Below are positions 8,885-20,309 of a stretch of 64,000 nucleotides of DNA, one piece after another. This DNA is from Cordylochernes scorpioides. Taxonomy: Eukaryota > Arthropoda > Arachnida > Pseudoscorpiones > Chernetidae. A model generated the notes under the pieces. The model was not told the origin of the DNA. It searched no databases and saw nothing but the letters and a program-made list of their open reading frames with translations. The position numbers were made by a program, and so were the translations under genes. The DNA is taken from positions 17,708,684-17,772,683 of the forward strand of contig CP092870.1 in assembly GCA_030710605.1 (NCBI GenBank). The letters run 5' to 3'. Each line of letters opens with the position of its first letter. The first letter of the stretch is position 1.

Positions 8885-10090
8885 TAAGTTTGGCAAAGCT
8901 GGTGTTGTGGCTTTGTCACCAAAACGAGGTCGCTAGTTTGCGGCGACAGTCAATAGATGGCGTTTAGATTTGAGGTCTTTTTTGACGGGGGATTCGAATT
9001 TTTCTTCATAGATCAATATCCTCCCGGAAAAATTCAAAAGAGTAGACCTATTTGATATCTGTGTTGAGCTTCGCATTGTTTAAAATATTTTTAACACCTT
9101 TACTTGATAAATCACTAAAATAATTCCCCAATTACTTGAGAGAAGACAGGATTCCAGTCACCTGCTTATTGAATGTTCAATCTTCCAGAACTACAGAAAT
9201 CGATAATATATTGAACACAAGAATATGCTTATAAATAGTAAATACTCATATGATTTGGTTGAAAAAGCGTAATTTTTTAAACTATGTATTTGTATTTATT
9301 TCATTGCTAGTTCCTAGGTAGGATGTAGAATCATGCATGGTTTTAATGTATTTTCCTTTCTTTTCTTCTTTAAACTTCTAATTCCACTTAAACCTTGTAA
9401 TTCACCAATTGTTTATCTAAGGTAGTCTCTGAATTTAGTGTTGTTTCTTGACGCAAGCATCCCCTGTGTGGATATCGCGTCTGATTTGATGATAATAAAA
9501 TAAAAACTTGAGATAAAAAATATATTTTGCATCAATATATTAGAATTAGATTTTTGAAATATTTAATTGGCGTTTTAAAAGTTATATACTTATACAAATA
9601 TACATACTATAAAAAACACATCAAATATTTATGTTTACAAATAAATAAATATTTTATATTGATTACAGATAAATGGATCTTTAAATCGAACTTTAATAGT
9701 TTGTTGCACATGTAACCTCAAGTTATTATTAAATCCTAGCTGTGTTTAAATATTGATTATGAAAACATTTCGACGCTCTGTGGCTAGTTGGAAGAATTAT
9801 AAAATTCTCCTATCATAAATAGGTTAGATTCGAAATTAGCTAAAGCGGAATGAAAACCGTGTTCGCCGATTGCTACTCTGATGCATCTGTTTGAATGATT
9901 GTTCCGGTAGTTTAAGACAATTGACAATTAAAATAATTTTATTGACATCTTGTCAATACATGCAAAGTGTACAGTCTGCACTATTTAAAAGAAGATAATT
10001 ATATATATATGCATCATACTATGTACAAAGAACATGGCGCCAGCGCTGCAGAGTTTGGGGAAGAATCACCAGCGGGTCTCCAGCGACACC
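8885..10090. other. No gene recognised
   Basis: AT-rich. The frame at 9527-9715 is low-complexity Lys/Tyr/Ile codons from AT-rich DNA and is not credited. Confidence 0.5.
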
Positions 10091-10098
10091 ACGTATTT

Positions 10099-10127
10099 CG
10101 CGATCTACGAAGAATACGTAGATCGCG
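10099..10127. repeat. Perfect 11-bp hairpin
   Basis: cgcgatctacg and cgtagatcgcg pair around a 7-nt loop, inside a locally GC-richer patch (10035-10160). That patch starts with tggcgcca, a string resembling gypsy primer-binding sites. Function unknown. No LTR could be matched. Confidence 0.6.
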
Positions 10128-10129
10128 TA

Positions 10130-10640
10130 CTTCGCCGAGATGGTAATGGCGGGGTCCTCGACAGTTTTAGACTTGTAACTCTGAATAAATTCGAGCTAGT
10201 AACATGAAATTTAGTATTTATTCTCTCTTGCGGCCATTAATAATTAATCCAAAAATCGGGATTCAACTCCTGTTTCCGAGTTGAAACCGTGCATCTCCGA
10301 GAGACCCCTCTCGTGTGTGTTGTAGATTCTATATAGATAGATATTTTTAAATATACAAATTTAATATAATTTGACCACGAGGCCTCATCGTTTAAAGCCG
10401 TGGCACCCCATTTTGCATAATTAGTTAATTGTTAGTTTGCCCCCATGTTTTAGTTAGTTAGTTAGTCGTAGTGTTGTAGCGCTTTCTGCGAGCTCTTAGT
10501 TGGTTTTGGAATAAAAGGGTTTTACTTCTGGAACGATATATTCCAAATTTATAGTGTTAAGCTGGTTCACATTTATCGCTGATAATTCGAAATAAATTTC
10601 GAACTCCATTTTTTCAACATATATATTTGAAATCTCTCTC
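10130..10640. other. No gene recognised
   Basis: Moderately AT-rich sequence without coding signal. It contains a gttagttagttag run (10451-10465) and an ataaaagg string at 10511, which could belong to an old LTR. I found no partner copy. Confidence 0.4.
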
Positions 10641-10644
10641 TCCT

Positions 10645-10720
10645 ATGCTGCAATGAATAAAAAATGAAAGAATAAAGACAGAATCTATCAGTAGTGAATT
10701 CTCCCAGAGGTTTCCAAATT
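10645..10720 (-). repeat. Family X repeat, diverged copy
   Basis: On the minus strand it carries a diverged form of the family X core (gaaacctctgggag, then ttcactactgat), followed by the cattgcag string seen in all copies. The best copies are in the 16597-17091 dimer. Confidence 0.55.
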
Positions 10721-11049
10721 TGCCAAATGCCAAATAATGGGCGACCCCGCTAAGAAGGTTTACCAATGTTGAGCCATGCCTTCCCTATTTCAAATTTTAA
10801 TCATTGCAGTATAAGATAGATAATGTCAGTATTTTATGATAATTCTTTGGCAAAATACAAGATAATCCAAAAAAGATAAGGAAAGAATAGATATACGAAA
10901 TAAACTCTGAGATAAGAATTACAAAAACAATAAAAAGACTCAGAACGAAGCACTACAAAGAAATTAAAATACATCCAGATGGCACAAGAACCTACAGGAC
11001 ATTCAAAATTTGTCCTGGTGTGGAACGAACACCTACTCACATATTCTCA

Positions 11050-11217
11050 TATTTCCACATATTCTCATTCTTAGAAATGGCCACAGCCTCGCAGAAAATT
11101 GACATGGGCCCAGAGCAGCAGCTTTACACACCCAAGATAGAGGACATTGCGACTGTTGTGATGGAGATGCATAGGGACATCTGAGGCTCTTAATTGGCTA
11201 GGACAACAGCAACAACG
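11050..11217 (+). mobile_element. LINE 3' end with (CAA)n tail, copy 1
   Basis: A plus-strand frame ends in KIDMGPEQQLYTPKIEDIA and a further 11 residues before a TGA at 11182-11184. A short 3' untranslated stretch and a caacagcaacaac tail follow. The same sequence recurs at 22895-23217 and in part at 23480-23550. The combination of a coding end and an unstable CAA tail fits a non-LTR retrotransposon. No RT domain is present in the window for this family. Confidence 0.6.
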
Positions 11218-11219
11218 TA

Positions 11220-11640
11220 AGAAAGATACATTTTGATTATATGTGTGTGTTTGTTTTAAAAATATCGCTTAAAATTTATTTCTAATTATCAGATTCACCT
11301 ACCATATTGATAGAGTTTTAATTATAACAGAATATTGCTCTGTTGAACATACTCCCTCAAATTAATTAATGTATTTTAAATTTAACGATAATTTCATCAT
11401 AATTAGAATTATCTAGTTCTAGAAGATGTTTTTCAATCCCTCGATACAAGTTATGTATATATGGCAATTTAAACCAACAACCCCATATTGTATAATACTT
11501 ATAACAAGATTTTCATGTTGTATAATAGAAACACATCTGTAAATGATTATACGCATTATTGACATGTGTCATTACATCATCATATGTAATGTACGTTGTA
11601 CAAACTGAGGATAAATAAATAAAACTCTGTAATAGATAAA
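11220..11640. other. No gene recognised
   Basis: AT-rich spacer with a short (tg)n run near 11240. Confidence 0.5.
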
Positions 11641-11865
11641 GAGTTGAGCTGAAGCAAGAGATAGTAGTCAAAAACGTCTAAAATCGAGAAAGATGGAAGT
11701 CCAACAACATCTAAAGATAGCAGGATCACAGGGCGGCTCCAGTGTACAATTTGTCTCCAGCGTACAATTTCGCTTCCGATCCATGCTCTTGTTCCATCTG
11801 CTGAAATTCAATACTTCCTCTCTCGGCAAAGATATATAGGACCTCCGCCCTTGCCGAAAATATAG

Positions 11866-12141
11866 TCACTTGATAGTCACTTCACCATCAGCGGGAGCCC
11901 TCGTCACTTCATCTTCAGATGCTCGACCATGCCGTAGATCAGTAAGAAAACTTCTTATCTCTCCATCTTTCGCTCCTAGCTCAACTTTTATCTGTTCACG
12001 GAACTTTCCTAGTGCAACTGTGTCTTCGTTTTTTTGTTTTGACATTCCCAAGCTTTCCACTCTGCCTCGACCACGACTGCCTGGTACTCTGTGAGAACTG
12101 TTAAAGGTCTCCCAAGGTGCAGAGAGGTACTGGAAAACTCT
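11866..12141 (-). CDS. Unrecognised coding-like fragment
   Basis: The minus strand is open for about 91 codons between a stop near 12144 and the TGA-type end at 11866. The peptide is hydrophilic and charged, with SKQKNEDTVALGKFREQI, ELGAKDGEIRSFLTDLRH and a GSRGRGR patch. A ttttccag string at 12134-12141 could be a splice acceptor. Composition is that of real coding sequence and base content is higher in GC than the flanks. It could be an exon of a host gene or the N-terminal part of a retroelement gag. No domain is recognised and no ATG is convincing. Confidence 0.35.
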   Translation of the reverse strand, partial: RVFQYLSAPWETFNSSHRVPGSRGRGRVESLGMSKQKNEDTVALGKFREQIKVELGAKDGEIRSFLTDLRHGRASEDEVTRAPADGEVTIK

Positions 12142-12149
12142 CTACGCCC

Positions 12150-14030
12150 TTACTGTTTCTCTCGGTTAACACAGTATAGCGAGAGTTGACAGGGACTAAC
12201 ACCATAGTTTAAGTCGACTGATTACTTCACCACATATATATAACTTACAAAAATATTTCAGAATAATGAGAATTGAATCACATTAAATATGCAAAGATTT
12301 TGCGACATCGAATTTTTTTTTTTTTTTTTTAATTCTGAAAAGTTAGATCTTGTAACCAAATAACTTTGGCTTTTTTGGAATATCCGTCGCCTACCATATT
12401 GTGGGGACTAACTCTAAACTGAGTTTTTTTATTAATTGATTTAAAACTGCTTCTAAACTAAGTTTTACGTTTTTTGGATATGAAATATATGTGCATTTTT
12501 CTTTTTATTTAATATTTCCTTTCTTCTTGAAAAAGGAAGAGAAAATATATAATTTTGTCTTTTAATTTTTCTTCTAAAACCATTTTTATAAATGAAAGTC
12601 TCTATGAATGGCATAGCAAATCGCCTAAATGACAAAACATACATGTGTCAAGATTTGATAGAAATTCTATGTTTGATTATAGACAACGTATCAGCGACAA
12701 ACGAGTTTTCACTATAACTTTGGTGGTGGCTTTTTTGAAATATTTTCTACAGTGCGAAATCGATAACACTTTGAAAATCTTTTAATACACGCATAGACAA
12801 AAATTAAGGAAGTTGTACCTTTTAACATGTATATAATTTTAAAATTCAATGTATTAATCAACCAGGCGCGATATTGAAATATTTGCGCCAAATACAAAGG
12901 AAACAAAACAACAAACAAATTAGAACTTGGAATTAAATATTCAAAAAATTACATTATTATTTTACAGAGTTCATAACATTTATATAGACAAAGTGGCTGA
13001 GGTAAAAGATGCAGATCATTTAAATGAGGGAACAAACGATGTCTCACTCTTGAAAAGTTCGGACAGTGGTAGAAGAGGTGATGAGCAGCTTAGCATGTAT
13101 ATCGAGATTCAGGTAATAACTCATTAATACACAGCGACCTTTATTGTAGACACACGAGATAACCAACTTTGAACAACCTCTGTCTCCTTCAATATCAAAG
13201 GCAGCATTCCACTTCCTTAAGTTTTGTCCATGAGTCTATATAATTAGACAATATTTTGATTGTGTCCAAATAATCATAGAAGAATGAAAATTTTGTTTAT
13301 ACATAAATATAAATAATAAACCTATATACGAGGAACTATTCATATTTCTAACAATATAAATCAGGGGAATTTTAAAAATAAACGCCCATTTATTTGAAAT
13401 ATCGTCTTTTAAAAGTGTATTTACTCAAGTGTAAATAAAAACCCCACAAAAATATTTTCATTAAAAACTCATTCCCAAAGTTCACCCCACTTTAAAAAAA
13501 AAGTACTTTAGAAAGTGTCTATTTTGCGAATATCTCAGAGGTCTAACCCAATTTAGCCCAAATTGTGGAGGGGGAAGAAATCAGTTGGGCCGGTTAATAA
13601 TTGGAATTCAAGGGACTGTGGAAATTACAGTTTACACAATTAAGTGAAGGGGAGTCTCCCCGCTTTCATTACCCTGCCTCCCCTCGGTACCAATCCCTGC
13701 CAGGCTCCCACTATTCCTAGCATGAAAACTTCAAATCCTCTTGGCGAGATTATGATAATCCAACATCGTTTCAATATTCCGCGGTCATGCTAACGATAAA
13801 TTCCAAAGTTTTTAACTAAATCCAGATACACTTCGCTCCGTATATTTGATAAGAAGCCTAACCTTATTACATTGTGTGAAAACACATACCTATTTAGAGC
13901 AATTATTAGAAATTAAGCTATTTTTGACACCCCAATGTTTCTTTTTAAAATGAAACAATATTTTACTGTTTTTGCTACAGGATTTTATCGAAATTTGAAG
14001 CTTTATTGTTGACTATTGGTTAGACTTTCA
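12150..14030. other. No gene recognised
   Basis: AT-rich, with a poly-T run at 12310-12330. A string at about 12793-12830 (aaaattaaggaagttgtac) recurs at 21297-21335 and may be the end of an unidentified DNA transposon. The frame at 12927-13127 has no recognisable motif. Confidence 0.45.
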
Positions 14031-14034
14031 ATGT

Positions 14035-15031
14035 TTAAAGTATCGTCCGTCGCTAGCCAATACTTTTTTTAATCTTTCTGGCAATTGACAGATCCCATCG
14101 CGAAAAAGACCTCATCGATTCATGTTTTGACTTCATCTTAATAGCCAGGCCATGTTGCATTGATCGGAAGATATAATAATAGGAAGGAGCAAAGTGTCGG
14201 GGCTATACGGCGGGTGGGGTAGGATTTCCCATTTGAAAGTTTCTAAGTATTTTTTTAACGGGTGCTGCAGCATGAAGCCGAGCATTATCATGTTTCAAAA
14301 TAACTTTGTCGTGTCTATTGGCGTATTGCAGCAGTTTTTCTCGTAATGCTCGGCTCAAACGCATCAATTCTCTTCGGTAGAACTCCCCTGTGATCATTTC
14401 GTTCGGTTGTGGCAGCTCATAATATACCACTCCAAACTGGTTCCACCAAAAACATAGCATAATATTTTAGCCATGAATATTCGGCTTGGCCGTCAATGAT
14501 GAGGCATGGCCAGGGTATCCATACGTTGCCCTACGTTTTGGATTATTGTAATGGACTCACTTTTCTTCGCCAGTTACAATTCGATGCAAAAACCCCTTTC
14601 TTTATGACGTTGGAGAATTTTCTCAAACGTGAAAAAACGGCGTTCGACAGTCTCTTGCCTTCAGTTCATACGGCACCCAATTTCCTACCTTACGGCTCAT
14701 TTCCATTTCTTTTAAGCGATGAAAAATGACTGGTTGAGTGACTCCAAGTGTTTTTTACGAGTTCCTTTTGCGTTTGTGTTGAATCTTCAACGAGCCTTGC
14801 CCCCAATTCACCCTCAATCCTTGGTGGCGCTCCGGGTCTTTCTTCGTCTTCAAAATCAAAATTGTCACTTTTAAACCGTGCACACCACTTCTGACACGTT
14901 CGTTTAGCTAAAGCATGGTCACCATAAACTTCCACCAAAATACGATGACTCTCAGCAGCCTTTTTCTCCATATTGAAGTAATGAAGTAGAACTCCTCGCA
15001 AAAACACATTATTTGATTCAAAAGTTGACAT
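14035..15031 (-). pseudogene. Mariner-family transposase, decayed
   Basis: Read on the minus strand. The N-terminal part (15031 down to about 14690) has the helix-turn-helix region typical of mariner, ending near KSDNFDFEDEERPGAP. After frameshifts the catalytic part appears (14460-14203) with MLCFWWNQFGVVYYEL and the DDD motif HDNARLHAA. A more degenerate continuation to about 14035 still reads FRSMQHGLA. In that last part the third catalytic Asp context is altered (APSYYYIF). Several stops and shifts make it inactive. Mariner transposases cut and paste at TA sites. Clear terminal inverted repeats were not found. Confidence 0.88.
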
Positions 15032-15212
15032 GTTAGGAGCAAACAGAAACTAGGTTGTTTACCCAACAGAGAAATGACGGTTACTGAAAAAGAAAGCCAT
15101 ATATAGGTGAATCAGTCAATTCTCATCCATAGCACCCATAAATTTGTAGACTTGCATTGTTATAATAACGAAAAGATTCAAAAAGGATAAGTTTCTTTAT
15201 TTGAAAAATAAA

Positions 15213-15248
15213 TTCGAGCTTTCGGGCGTAAGCTGCCCTTCTACAGGA
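15213..15248 (-). ncRNA. Penelope-type hammerhead-like motif, degenerate
   Basis: The minus strand reads CTGTAGA, then AGGGC, a 7-nt loop, GCCC and GAAAGCTC. GGGC/GCCC forms a stem II and GAAA is in place, but the invariant A6 is T and an extra A sits before the stem. The layout matches the hammerhead-like region of Penelope-like elements and the arms of the 3778-4025 insertion. No Penelope ORF is present. Probably non-functional. Confidence 0.35.
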
Positions 15249-15259
15249 ATAATGGACAC

Positions 15260-15575
15260 AATTTTAAGTAGTCATGTATTTAGCATTGTTAGCTAAATTG
15301 AACAGGTTTAGATTATTCAGACTTTAAGGTAGTCTGGAAGTATGTCAAAATGTATCACAAGATATATAGATAAACAGACATGAGAAAATATTTTCAAAAA
15401 TATTTTATGAATAATTCTTTAAAGGGAATATTTTTATTTTACCTATATAGTTTTATAGAATTCTAGATAGTCATCTTACTGTACATCCATTCACTGTATG
15501 TTATAACAAGCATAGGACACATAATAAAATAATTCTGATACAATAATGGATATATATACAATAATGGGTCTGGAT
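15260..15575. other. No gene recognised
   Basis: AT-rich spacer without coding or repeat signal that I could support. Confidence 0.5.
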
Positions 15576-15579
15576 GTTT

Positions 15580-15690
15580 AACTGGCGAAAGTGCTGTGAG
15601 GATTCAGCACTAATGAGCCACACGTTTTTCCTTTCAATTTTATACATTGCAGTATCAGGTCTGCGTAGAAATAGTTTTTAATTATATATG
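15580..15690 (+). repeat. Family X repeat, diverged copy
   Basis: Begins actggcgaaa, continues through ctaatgagcc and a cattgcag string. In this copy GTGCTG and CAGCAC between the two core motifs can pair, unlike in the 16.6-17.1 kb copies. Confidence 0.65.
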
Positions 15691-15939
15691 TTTAAATTAT
15701 AGATAAAATTAGTTTTAAAATATATGTTCATAAATATTTAGCGATAGAAGTGTTAAAGGTTATATCTTAAATGTTGCTTAACAGGCTTCTATTTTATTAT
15801 TCCGAAAATCATCGTTCGATACATTAAACTTTAAATCAGGTGTGTATATTTTCCTAGAGGCGTTTTGTCCGTAGTTCTCTCACAATAGCCATTTACAAAT
15901 TGTAAAACAAATACAGGGCATTAAAATAAAATAAAATAA

Positions 15940-16125
15940 AAAACACATCCTGACAACGAGAACATTAACTTTTTTATATAGAAGAGAGCCATCTAGTGGG
16001 ACCAGAAATCAAATAAACGTTGATTTAGTCTGTTCTCTGATATTTGGCCAACCCATTTTCTTGATATATAAAGTTCAACCACGAACGCGTTTCGGGCTGT
16101 TGGCCCTCGTCAGCGCATACAAGTC
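15940..16125 (-). mobile_element. Hammerhead repeat, single diverged copy
   Basis: Minus-orientation copy related to the monomers at 25.94-26.61 and 41.61-42.71 kb. It shares the gagccatctag-type string, gatatttggccaacccat, and the ribozyme at its 5' end. Upstream of the ribozyme core the sequence diverges from the other copies, so it is a different subfamily or a chimera. Confidence 0.7.
16079..16120 (-). ncRNA. Type I hammerhead ribozyme
   Basis: The minus strand has CTGACGA (16113-16107), stem II GGGC/GCCC, GAAA (16093-16090), a minimal stem III within ACGCGT, and U17 before the predicted cleavage between 16084 and 16083. Core nucleotides are all conserved. Stem I is weak here, with two Watson-Crick pairs plus wobble pairs, because the 5' strand differs from that of the other copies. 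Confidence 0.65.
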
Positions 16126-16230
16126 ATGTGAAATTCAGACTGATACCGATGCCACTAACTACAAATATGACTCAAGGAAAAAAAGGAACTTGAGACCAAA
16201 GCAACTTTTATTTCAATTAAGCCAAAATGA

Positions 16231-16425
16231 GGAAAATTAGAAATGAGGAAATAATAAATGTACTTTAAATATCAAGCAAGCCAGGAAAAACCTTTCTAAA
16301 ACCAAGATCCCCAAACCCCAATATTATGGACCTATATACATTGTTACTATAACATAATTATAAATAAACCATTCCATTTCAACACACAAAACACGATTCC
16401 CCGACTAGAGATAATTGCGTCGATT
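16231..16425 (+). repeat. Direct repeat, first copy (second at 16741-16920)
   Basis: About 190 bp, from aataaatgtactttaaatat to ttccccgactagagataa, recur at 16741-16920 in the same orientation with scattered differences. The second copy lies in the centre of the family X inverted dimer. No coding capacity. Confidence 0.75.
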
Positions 16426-16596
16426 TACATTTTTAAACAGGAGCAGTTATAAACATATTATACAAAAAAGAAAATTAATAAAAAAAATAAATAAATAAAA
16501 CAATAAGATATATTAGGAACTTGATCCTTCCAGGTTAGAAAGATAATGATAAATATATTTACAAAAATGGTTAAATCTGTGATAATCATCTCTATT

Positions 16597-17091
16597 CAAA
16601 TTACAAAACTATTTTAGACGCGTAATATTCTTTTTAAAATAAAACAATATCTACTGCCCTTACTGCAATGAAAAAATTAAAGGGAGGGCCTGGCTCATCA
16701 GTGGTGAACCCTCCCAGCGGTTTCGCCAGTTTAAGAAAGGAGGAAAGAATAAATGTATTTTAAATTTCAAGCAAGAGAGAGCCAGGAAAAACCTTTCTAA
16801 AAACAAGATCCTCAAATCCAATATTCCGGACCTATATACAATGTTACCATAACATAATTATAAATAAACCATTTCATTTCAACACACAAAACGCGATTTC
16901 CCGACTAGAGATAAATACCATGGTAGATTAAACTGGCGAAACCGCTGGGAGGGTTCACCACTGATGAGCCAGGCCCTCCCTTTAATTTTTCCATTGCAGT
17001 AAGGGCAGTAGATATTGTTTTATTTTAAAAAGAATATTACGCGTCTAAAATAGTTTTGTAATTTGATAACAGATGGCGCGCTAGTGCATCG
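16597..17091. mobile_element. Family X inverted dimer with 14-bp target duplication
   Basis: Two family X units in opposite, outward orientations (about 16597-16735 and 16928-17091) flank a roughly 190-bp centre. The near-identical core reads CTGGC, GAAACC, GGGAGGG, CTGATGA, GCCAG, CCCTCCC (right unit 16933-16980). CTGGC/GCCAG and GGGAGGG/CCCTCCC interleave and could form an H-type pseudoknot. Direct repeats taatcatctctatt (16583-16596) and taattatctctatt (17092-17105) bracket it, with one mismatch. No ORF. CTGATGA and GAAA are hammerhead words, but their order and spacing do not allow the fold. Confidence 0.7.
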
Positions 17092-17105
17092 TAATTATCT
17101 CTATT

Positions 17106-18380
17106 ATTTACAAATTCATATAGATCTAAAAAAATAACAGAAAAAAAGGAACCATTGTATATACCTACACTCCACATGATTGTAAATATGATTAACTGGA
17201 TCTTTAAGCGACTCCCAATAAATTTATTTTGATTTGATGAACTGGAATGAATACCGAGAAAAATTTGAAGAGGAATAAAAACTGAATCAATACCTTCGTA
17301 AAACCATCAAAAAGAGCTGAAGAAACCTGCGTATAATTCTTTTATGAAAACTCCCCTTTTATCCAATTAATTAACGTAATTTTAACCCAAATAATACCAT
17401 AATTTAACCTAATTAATTAACGTAATTCGCTAATCAAATTAATTAACGTTTACCTTTTTATTAACTTATTAACGTACCTTTTTACTTACACGTTTTAACT
17501 AATACACAACGATGGAAGACAATCAATTCACAATAGAGCGGCATCCAATTCAAACTTCACCAAACTCATATTTTCGGTATGTGCAAGCTAGGTTTTTATT
17601 TGTAAATTGCCAGAATGTCCCCCACATTACCAAATGAGGAAGATTTCCAATCAATGGAAAGATTCTATGTCTCAGTTGAACCCACCGAACTTATGGATTC
17701 CGTTGACTAATGTTCTTTCAGATTTCATAGAAGATTACAACAATATCAATACTTTCCTTGAAGCACCCAGGATATAAATCTTCAGAAACCAGAAATGAAG
17801 CAGCGACTGAAATAAACATCATCTGGAACTCTATATACGGATCACATAGTCACATTAATCCTAACTGAACATTAACAAAGAAACAGCCAGAAAATCCACA
17901 AGCATTCGAAACTATTGAAATGGAATCTGAAGTCACCTCAAAAGATACTTCACACCATGTACAAAACATGTAATATACGAACCCCTCAAATAAACACAAC
18001 AATAAATCTCGAATAAAGGAATTAGTAACACAACCCTTAACTCAATGATCCGAATATCACCAATCAAAATAAATGGGGTAAGGGTATGGACATGATTTAA
18101 AGACGGCCTTATTAATTGCACAAAACAAAACTTAAAAACCTGAATTATCCACATCTAGGCACTACATTAACGTCCAAACCCACTCCGTAGCAGATTACCA
18201 CACAGCACCCAAGTGGTTAGAAGAAAGACAATACATCTTCCGTTTCAGATATCAGGCTAAGACCCTTTAGACTAAGAGTAGTCGTCAAAGGTAATGATAT
18301 TCTTAAATACATGAGGACTTTGAAAATTTGAGATACCAAAAAATTGTAAGATTGCACAAAGCAGGAAAAAAGTAAGAGCT
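17106..18380. other. No gene recognised
   Basis: AT-rich sequence. The minus frame at 17933-18154 has no motif and is not credited. Confidence 0.5.
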
Positions 18381-18404
18381 TCCGCTCATTCAGGTAACTC
18401 TTTC

Positions 18405-18842
18405 TTAAACAGCCATGGGCAAATGATATATGTATATAAATGGTGATTGCGAGCATTCGAGGATTGCGGCAAGTGGTAAGGACGCAAAAGGAAACCGGAT
18501 CCAGAAGCAAAACCCCGCGAGGTGTAGTTCGGAGAGGAAATTGAAAGTCCGAGGACTATCCTGCGAACAATCATCGTGGCCTAATAGAGAATTGCCTTTG
18601 GCCATCAAATCCCGGGGGTTGTATACCATTCTGGGAAGGCTAAAACAGTGACCGCTGAAGCAGACCTGGACGAGGCAGTGATCCCCAGTTCCCGGAAACG
18701 TCCATTTAAGAAGGCAGGACATATGGTCGTCTAGAGATGTGATATCACAACCAGCTATTTCCTTCTCTTTTTATACTCTCTCTCACTCTCTTGCAGTCCA
18801 TCGGTGGTGGAGTCTTTCCCGCGGTGGGCGCCACCAATATAT
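18405..18842 (-). other. GC-richer island, possible gypsy 5' leader
   Basis: On the minus strand, tggcgcccaccgc (18833-18821) has the form of a Ty3/gypsy primer-binding site. It is followed by a (ag)n-rich leader and an ATG at 18722 opening a 105-codon frame. The peptide has no recognisable domain. A plus-strand frame at 18430-18651 overlaps it and looks equally plausible by composition. No LTR partner is found, so this is at most a remnant. Confidence 0.3.
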
Positions 18843-19200
18843 GACGACATTGTATATATATTTTATACATGTATATTCATCAATTATTTTATATCTATTC
18901 ATATATTTATCATTAATTTCATTTATTCAATTTTGTATTTAAACCTATATAGCCATATATGAACGATGTAATAAAGATGTTTCAATCTCTCCTATCTCTC
19001 TTCCACACAGGTTATTCAAATATTTCTATAAGATATATTTTCTACATGTGATATATAAATTTAGATGTGACATACGCGTGTACATATATCATTACTATAC
19101 ATATTATAATCTAGGTTTCTCTTTTTAAGATTGGGTTTTACTTAATAAATTCAATTTAGAACAGGAGTTTAATATCAAAGTAGAGCGTTCTTGAGATTAA

Positions 19201-19300
19201 ATTGCTGAATCATTTTTGAAGGTTTGTTAATAATGAACCATACCCTCCCACTTTCAATTTATTCAATGCAGTATAAGAACTGTATAGCTAGCTTTTAATT
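19201..19300 (+). repeat. Family X repeat, diverged copy
   Basis: Contains ataatgaaccatacc and the conserved attcaatgcagtataag string, but the 5' core is eroded. Confidence 0.5.
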
Positions 19301-19869
19301 AATTTAAAATTGATATAATATTTATAACTCAAATATTAGGCTACATTTATTTGAATATACATAATTTAGGAGGTTCTGAGAAGTTTTGGTGTGGTTTAAT
19401 TGAAAAACACGTCTCAATCTTTTATCACCTCTCTTCATGAATTATTTGGAATATTGCAATTGATTAATTTAGAGTAATATACCATTAGACCGTCTTATTT
19501 GAGATGGAGAAACATTCGAATATATTTGAATTAAACTAATAAACATATTTATGTCTCTCTAAATTAAACTTAAAAGGATGGCATTAAATTGTACTTTGGC
19601 AACTGTATTTGACTTTGATTTATTCATATCAATTTAAAGCGCTATGTCCCCCTAGAGACACTTGCGCTGTCATACATGAATTTGTCTATACATATATATC
19701 GTATATTTTTAACTGTATAATAATGACCCTTTCAGTATATGTCACATATCTTCCAATTAGTTAGAGCCGATACCTTATAAGATCCTACCCTTCTATTAAA
19801 ATGTACACTATTTCTATTTACTACCACCCCCATATTTTGTATATAAACTATTTCTATTTTAACCACCTA

Positions 19870-20305
19870 TTTGTATTTAAACTAAAAATAGTGACGTCAA
19901 AATAAAGATCCAAAGAGTGGTCGGCAAGCTGGGGACAGAGGAGGAAAAGGGTAACGCCCAGTCCAGATGAGGGGGCCCCTCTCCCTCCAGGAATGTATAT
20001 AGACGACCCCGGTAAACAGGACAGGTTTTGGCAGTGGTCAGCAGCAGATGTTCTAGAGTGTGTCCTGCGGCAGACGCTTCTGTCTCTCTCGGTCTCTCTC
20101 TCCATGTCTCGGTGATAGGCATCCAAGTTTGTGTCATGGCCTCTACCTCTGACCCGCGGGCTGTCCCCGATCACTCTCGGTGCTAACATCTAGCCCTGCC
20201 TCTGCTTCTTGTTGTCCACGTGTGGGAAGAACATCAACACTCGCCTAACGAACACGACTGCCAGCTTATCCATACGTCGGCAGGATCATTTGTAACAATA
20301 TTACA
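19870..20305 (+). mobile_element. Probable solo LTR related to the 42.7-49.5 kb element
   Basis: GC-richer than its surroundings. The 3' part (20190-20305) parallels the LTR ends at 43140-43235 and 49440-49532: a cctgcctctg string, a tgtgggaa-type string, cacgactgcc, an acgtcgg string, and an end in attaca. A gtgacgtcaaaataaa string parallels their gtgacaaataaa. The left boundary is uncertain. Minus-strand frames here are not credited. Confidence 0.5.
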
Positions 20306-20309
20306 TATA

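Noticed and set aside
16933-16980. Family X as a circularly permuted hammerhead (GAAA first, CTGATGA later, CTGGC/GCCAG as stem II)
   Set aside because: Only 19 nt separate GAAA from CTGATGA, too few for stems I and III. Described instead as pseudoknot-capable.
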